Assembly: GCA_949710005.1 (NCBI GenBank)
Contig: OX453281.1
Coordinates: forward strand, 22,264,061 to 22,328,060
Reading direction: 5' to 3'
Origin: Ricordea florida
Taxonomy: Eukaryota; Cnidaria; Anthozoa; Corallimorpharia; Ricordeidae
Length of the DNA stretch: 64,000 nucleotides
Shown here: positions 59,901 through 64,000 of the stretch, piece after piece
Position numbering within the stretch: the first letter of the stretch is position 1
How the letters are laid out: each line of letters starts with the position of its first letter
Made by a program: the position numbers and the translations under genes
The notes under the pieces: model-generated
The model's input: the letters and a program-made list of their open reading frames with translations, nothing else
Told to the model about the DNA's origin: nothing
The model's database searches: none

Positions 59901-61032
59901 TGTATTTCTCATTTTGCAGCCTTCCGAAGTTTGACCAAATAATCGCCCATTTTTGAAAATTTTCCTATGGTCCCCCATTTGCTGTTTTGCCAAAAATGGC
60001 CATTTTCGACACTATATAAAAACTTTCTCTTTCTCTTCTAATACGTCTTTTTTCATGCGGTTTTTTGCATTGTAACAATTTATGATAGTTACGCTTTCAA
60101 TCAATAGTAATTAGGATATTGTGCGACTTGTATTTCTCATTTTGCAGCCTTCCGAAGTTTGCCCAAAAAATCGTCCATTTTTGGAAATTTTCCTATGGTC
60201 CCCCCTTTGCTGTTTTGCCAAAAATGGCCATTTTCGACACTATATAAAAACTTGCAATTTCTCTTCTAATTCGTCTTTTTTCGTGCGGTTTTTTGCATTG
60301 TAACAATTTATGATAGTTACGCTTTCAATCCATACTAATTAGGGTATTGTGCGACTTGTATTTCTCATTTTGCAGCCTTCCGAAGTTTGCCCAAAAAATC
60401 GTCCATTTTTGGAAATTTTCCTATGGTCCTCCCTTTGCTATTTTGCAAAAAATTGTTATTTTTGACACTATATAAAAACTTGGTCTTTCTCTTCTAATAC
60501 GTCTTTCTTCATGCGGTGTTTTGCATCTTAAGAATTCATGATAGTTACGCTTTTAATCCATACAAATTAGGGTATTGTGCGACTTGTATTTCTCATTTTG
60601 CAGCCTTTTGAAAATTGCCCAAAAAATCGTCCATTTTTGAAAATTTTCCTATGGTCCCCCCTTTGCTATTTTGCCAAAAATGGCCATTTTCGACACTATA
60701 TAAAAACTTGAAATTTCTCTTCTAATACGTCTTTTTTCGTGCGGTGGTTTGCATTGTAACAATTTATGATAGTTACGCTTTCAATCCATACTAATTAGGG
60801 TATTGTACGACTTGTATTTCTCATTTTGCAGCCTTCCGAAGTTTGACCAAATAATCGCCCATTTTTGAAAATTTTCCTATGGTCCCCCATTTGCTGTTTT
60901 GCCAAAAATGGCCATTTTCGACACTATATAAAAACTTTCTCTTTCTCTTCTAATACGTCTTTTTTCATGCGGTTTTTTGCATTGTAACAATTTATGATAG
61001 TTACGCTTTCAATCAATAGTAATTAGGATATT
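56929..61032 (+). repeat. 18-monomer unit, copy 2 (4,104 bp)
   Basis: This is an immediate tandem repeat of 52825-56928 with exactly equal length and all listed markers in the same places. At the left junction, copy 1 is preceded by an F' monomer, whereas copy 2 is preceded by the F of copy 1. At the right end, the next monomer is an A/E hybrid rather than a third copy of A. Confidence 0.93.
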
Positions 61033-62172
61033 GTGCGACTTGTATTTCTCATTTTGCAGCCTTCCGAAGTTTGCCCAAAAAATCGTCCATTTTTGGAAAT
61101 TTTCCTATGGTCCCCCCTTTGCTGTTTTGCCAAAAATGGCCATTTTAGACACTATTAAAAAACTTGCCATTTCTCTTCTAATACGTCTTTTTTCGTGCGG
61201 TTTTTTGCATTGTAACAATTTATGATAGTTACGCTTTCAATCCATACTAATTAGGGTATTGTACGACTTGTATTTCTCATTTTGCAGCCTTCCGAAGTTT
61301 GCCCAAAAAATCGTCCATTTTTGGAAATTTTCCTATGGTCCTCCCTTTGCTATTTTGCAAAAAATTGTTATTTTTGACACTATATAAAAACTTGGTCTTT
61401 CTCTTCTAATACGTCTTTCTTCATGCGGTGTTTTGCATCTTAAGAATTCATGATAGTTACGCTTTTAATCCATACAAATTAGGGTATTGTGCGACTTGTA
61501 TTTCTCATTTTGCAGCCTTTTGAAAATTGCCCAAAAAATCGTCCATTTTTGAAAATTTTCCTATGGTCCCCCCTTTGCTATTTTGCCAAAAATGGCCATT
61601 TTCGACACTATATAAAAACTTGAAATTTCTCTTCTAATACGTCTTTTTTCGTGCGGTGGTTTGCATTGTAACAATTTATGATAGTTACGCTTTCAATCCA
61701 TACTAATTAGGGTATTGTACGACTTGTATTTCTCATTTTGCAGCCTTCCGAAGTTTGACCAAATAATCGCCCATTTTTGAAAATTTTCCTATGGTCCCCC
61801 ATTTGCTGTTTTGCCAAAAATGGCCATTTTCGACACTATATAAAAACTTTCTCTTTCTCTTCTAATACGTCTTTTTTCATGCGGTTTTTTGCATTGTAAC
61901 AATTTATGATAGTTACGCTTTCAATCAATAGTAATTAGGATATTGTGCGACTTGTATTTCTCATTTTGCAGCCTTCCGAAGTTTGCCCAAAAAATCGTCC
62001 ATTTTTGGAAATTTTCCTATGGTCCCCCCTTTGCTGTTTTGCCAAAAATGGCCATTTTAGACACTATTAAAAAACTTGCCATTTCTCTTCTAATACGTCT
62101 TTTTTCGTGCGGTTTTTTGCATTGTAACAATTTATGATAGTTACGCTTTCAATCCATACTAATTAGGGTATT
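60349..62172 (+). repeat. Four-monomer unit B-C-F-A/E, 912 bp x 2
   Basis: The units are 60349-61260 and 61261-62172. Each has the same B (GGTCCTCCCTTTGC, CTTGGTCTTTCTC), C, F ending CAATAGTAATTAGGAT, and an A/E hybrid. The second B begins GTACG instead of GTGCG, which marks the join behind an E-type tail. This is the shortest and probably youngest multi-monomer amplification near the right edge. Confidence 0.9.
61033..61260 (+). repeat. A/E hybrid monomer
   Basis: The head is A (GTGCGACTTG, TTTGCCCAAAAAATCG, GGAAATTTTCC) and the tail is E (CATTTTAGACACTATTAAAA, CTTGCCATTTCTC). The switch lies between 73 and 115. Copied at 61945. It skips B, C and D and gives rise to the four-monomer unit. 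Confidence 0.82.
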
Positions 62173-64000
62173 GTACGACTTGTATTTCTCATTTTGCAGC
62201 CTTCCGAAGTTTGACCAAATAATCGTCCATTTTTGGAAATTTTCCTATGGTCCCCCCTTTGCTGTTTTGCAAAAAATGGTTATTTTTGACACTATATAAA
62301 AACTTGCTCTTTCTCTTCTAATACGTCTTTCTTCATGCGGTGTTTTGCATCTTAAGAATTCATGATAGTTACGCTTTTAATCCATACTAATTAGGGTATT
62401 GTGCGACTTGTATTTCTCATTTTGCAGCCTTCCGAAGTTTGCCCAAAAAATCGTCCATTTTTGGAAATTTTCCTATGGTCCCCCCTTTGCTGTTTTGCAA
62501 AAAATGGTTATTTTTGACACTATATAAAAACTTGCTCTTTCTCTTCTAATACGTCTTTCTTCATGCGGTGTTTTGCATTGTAACAATTTATGATAGTTAC
62601 GCTTTCAATCCATACTAATTAGGGTATTGTGCGACTTGTATTTCTCATTTTGCAGCCTTCCGAAGATTGCCGAAAAAATCGTCCATTGTTGGAAATTTTC
62701 CTATGGTCCCCTATTTGCTGGTTTGCCAAAAATGGCCATTTTCGACACTATATAAAAACTTGCAATTTCTCTTCTAATACGTCTTTTTTCGTGCGGTTTT
62801 TTGCATTTTAACAATTTATGAGAGTTACGCTTTCAATCCATACTAATTAGGGTATTGTACGACTTGTATTTCTCATTTTGCAGCCTTCCGAAGTTTGCCA
62901 GAAAAATCGTCCATTTTTGGAAACTTTCCTATGGTCCCCCCTTTGCTGTTTTGCCAAAAATGGCCATTTTAGACACTATTAAAAAACTTGCCATTTCTCT
63001 TCTAATACGTCTTTTTTCGTGCGGTTTTTTGCATTGTAACAATTTATGATAGTTACGCTTTCAATCCATACTAATTAGGGTATTGTACGACTTGTATTTC
63101 TCATTTTGCAGCCTTCCGAAGTTTGACCAAATAATCGCCCATTTTTGAAAATTTTCCTATGGTCCCCCATTTGCTGTTTTGCCAAAAATGGCCATTTTCG
63201 ACACTATATAAAAACTTTCTCTTTCTCTTCTAATACGTCTTTTTTCATGCGGTTTTTTGCATTGTAACAATTTATGATAGTTACGCTTTCAATCAATAGT
63301 AATTAGGATATTGTTCGACTTGTATTTCTCATTTTGCAGCCTTCCGAAGATTGCCCAAAAAATGGTCCATTTTTGGAAATTTTCCTATGGTCCCCCCTTT
63401 GCTGTTTTGCCAAAAATGGCCATTTTCGACACTATATAAAAACTTGCAATTTCTCTTCTAATTCGTCTTTTTTCGTGCGGTTTTTTGCATTGTAACAATT
63501 TATGATAGTTACGCTTTCAATCCATACTAATTAGGGTATTGTGCGACTTGTATTTCTCATTTTGCAGCCTTCCGAAGTTTGCCCAAAAAATCGTCCATTT
63601 TTGGAAATTTTCCTATGGTCCCCCCTTTGCTATTTTGCAAAAAATTGTTATTTTTGACACTATATAAAAACTTGGTCTTTCTCTTCTAATACGTCTTTCT
63701 TCATGCGGTGTTTTGCATCTTAAGAATTCATGATAGTTACGCTTTTAATCCATACAAATTAGGGTATTGTGCGACTTGTATTTCTCATTTTGCAGCCTTT
63801 TGAAAATTGCCCAAAAAATCGTCCATTTTTGAAAATTTTCCTATGGTCCCCCCTTTGCTATTTTGCCAAAAATGGCCATTTTCGACACTATATAAAAACT
63901 TGAAATTTCTCTTCTAATACGTCTTTTTTCGTGCGGTGGTTTGCATTGTAACAATTTATGATAGTTACGCTTTCAATCCATACTAATTAGGGTATTGTAC
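62173..64000 (+). repeat. F/B hybrid, then B/D D E F A' B C copy, then window edge
   Basis: The F/B hybrid at 62173 is followed by B/D, D, E, F, A', B and C at 62401-63996, which repeat 59209-60804 at an offset of 3,192 bp. Private changes include GATTGCCGAAAA near 62664, GTTCGACTTG at 63313 and AAAAATGGTCC near 63359. The last four bases (GTAC) suggest that an F of the GTACG form follows beyond the window. Confidence 0.85.

Larger units (their letters stand above)
1..64000 (+). repeat. 228-bp tandem satellite array filling the window
   Basis: The same 228-bp unit recurs head-to-tail from end to end with no orientation switch and no inserted unique DNA. With the monomer start set at GTGCGACTTG, there are 280 complete units from 168 to 63996. 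Thirteen units deviate in length: twelve by -1 bp and one by +1 bp. One hand-counted monomer (4499-4726) has A 53, C 48, G 34 and T 93. Landmarks in order are a TTTTGCAG tract (positions 21-27), an A-run plus ATCGTCC (45-55), a GGAAA/TTTCC dyad (63-73), a C-run (79-85), a 14-bp palindrome (101-114), TATATAAAAA (121-130), a pyrimidine-rich stretch (138-160), CGTGCGG (162-168), ATTGT/ACAAT (177-187) and CTAATTAG (215-222). Such arrays are typical of eukaryotic centromeric or pericentromeric heterochromatin. That location is inferred, because no chromosomal flank is visible. Confidence 0.99.

Noticed and set aside
1..64000. CRISPR array
   Set aside because: The unit is 228 bp and repeats in full, with no short repeat separated by unique spacers.
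1..64000. CENP-B box in the satellite
   Set aside because: Each TTCG context I checked on both strands lacks the required A and CGGG of the core. The only CGGG I noticed is a lone point variant near 32619 on the minus strand.
1..64000. Telomeric repeat (TTAGGG occurs once per monomer in AATTAGGGTATT)
   Set aside because: Single hexamers 228 bp apart are not a telomere array and form part of the CTAATTAG dyad region.
1..64000. Ribosomal or 5S/tRNA gene array
   Set aside because: The monomer has no recognisable A-box/B-box pair, 5S internal control region or conserved rRNA segment, and it is AT-rich throughout.
1..64000. Transposon or LTR insertion inside the array
   Set aside because: Monomer anchors run in register from edge to edge with at most 1-bp deviations, leaving no room for an insertion.
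1..64000. G-quadruplex or i-motif formed by the C-run
   Set aside because: There is only one run of four to six C per 228 bp, too far from the next to form a local four-stranded structure.
1..64000. A new gene system or defence locus
   Set aside because: No open frame longer than 82 codons and no unique sequence. The interest here lies in repeat structure, not encoded proteins.

Overview
The whole 64 kb window is one uninterrupted satellite DNA array. I see no protein-coding gene, RNA gene, transposon or unique-sequence island. The repeat is a 228-bp monomer in head-to-tail orientation on one strand throughout. Setting the monomer start at the G of GTGCGACTTG (first at 168), I count 280 complete monomers (168-63996), a 167-bp partial at the left edge and 4 bp at the right edge. 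The count closes exactly: 280 x 228, minus twelve 1-bp deletions, plus one 1-bp insertion. One hand-counted monomer (4499-4726) is about 36% GC and 62% pyrimidine on the + strand, with 8 CpGs (about 7 expected), so CpG is not depleted.

This is the organisation of eukaryotic centromeric or pericentromeric heterochromatin, or of another large satellite block, most plausibly from a long-read assembly. The sequence does not let me name the organism. There is no CENP-B-box match and no telomere array. Retained CpGs argue weakly for a lineage with little CpG methylation or for a recently homogenised array.

Monomers fall into six types, called A-F here, with a canonical order A-B-C-D-E-F (1,368-bp higher-order repeat). 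Much of the window consists of rearranged versions. Layout: 1-2219, A-B-C-D-E five-mers (1,140 bp). 2220-11337, six-mers and variants, with a ~2.7-kb segment duplicated (3132-5866 and 6778-9513). 11338-28430, a nested amplification: D-E dimers expanded to triplets, inside a 9-mer (2,052 bp), inside a 14-mer (3,191 bp), plus a 19-monomer segment repeated 5,241 bp apart. 28431-33218, irregular order with private variants. 33219-36182, F-A-B-C-E and F-A-E units. 36183-42336, mixed six-mers with a 13-monomer offset duplication. 42337-52824, 1,368-bp units beginning with D, then a scrambled stretch. 52825-61032, a tandem 18-mer (4,104 bp x 2). 60349-62172, a tandem four-mer (912 bp x 2). 62401-63996, a copy of 59209-60804.

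The most informative signals are these. (1) Many departures from A-F order coincide with a hybrid monomer whose left part is one type and right part another, so in-register crossover points can be read directly. (2) Non-B monomers carry four short dyad-symmetric motifs, and type B has lost three of them while gaining an AflII/EcoRI motif. (3) The amplification is hierarchical. (4) Non-B monomers carry a TATA-like box (lost in E), and most monomers carry a splice-acceptor-like tract. All comparisons were made by eye at diagnostic positions, not by alignment software.
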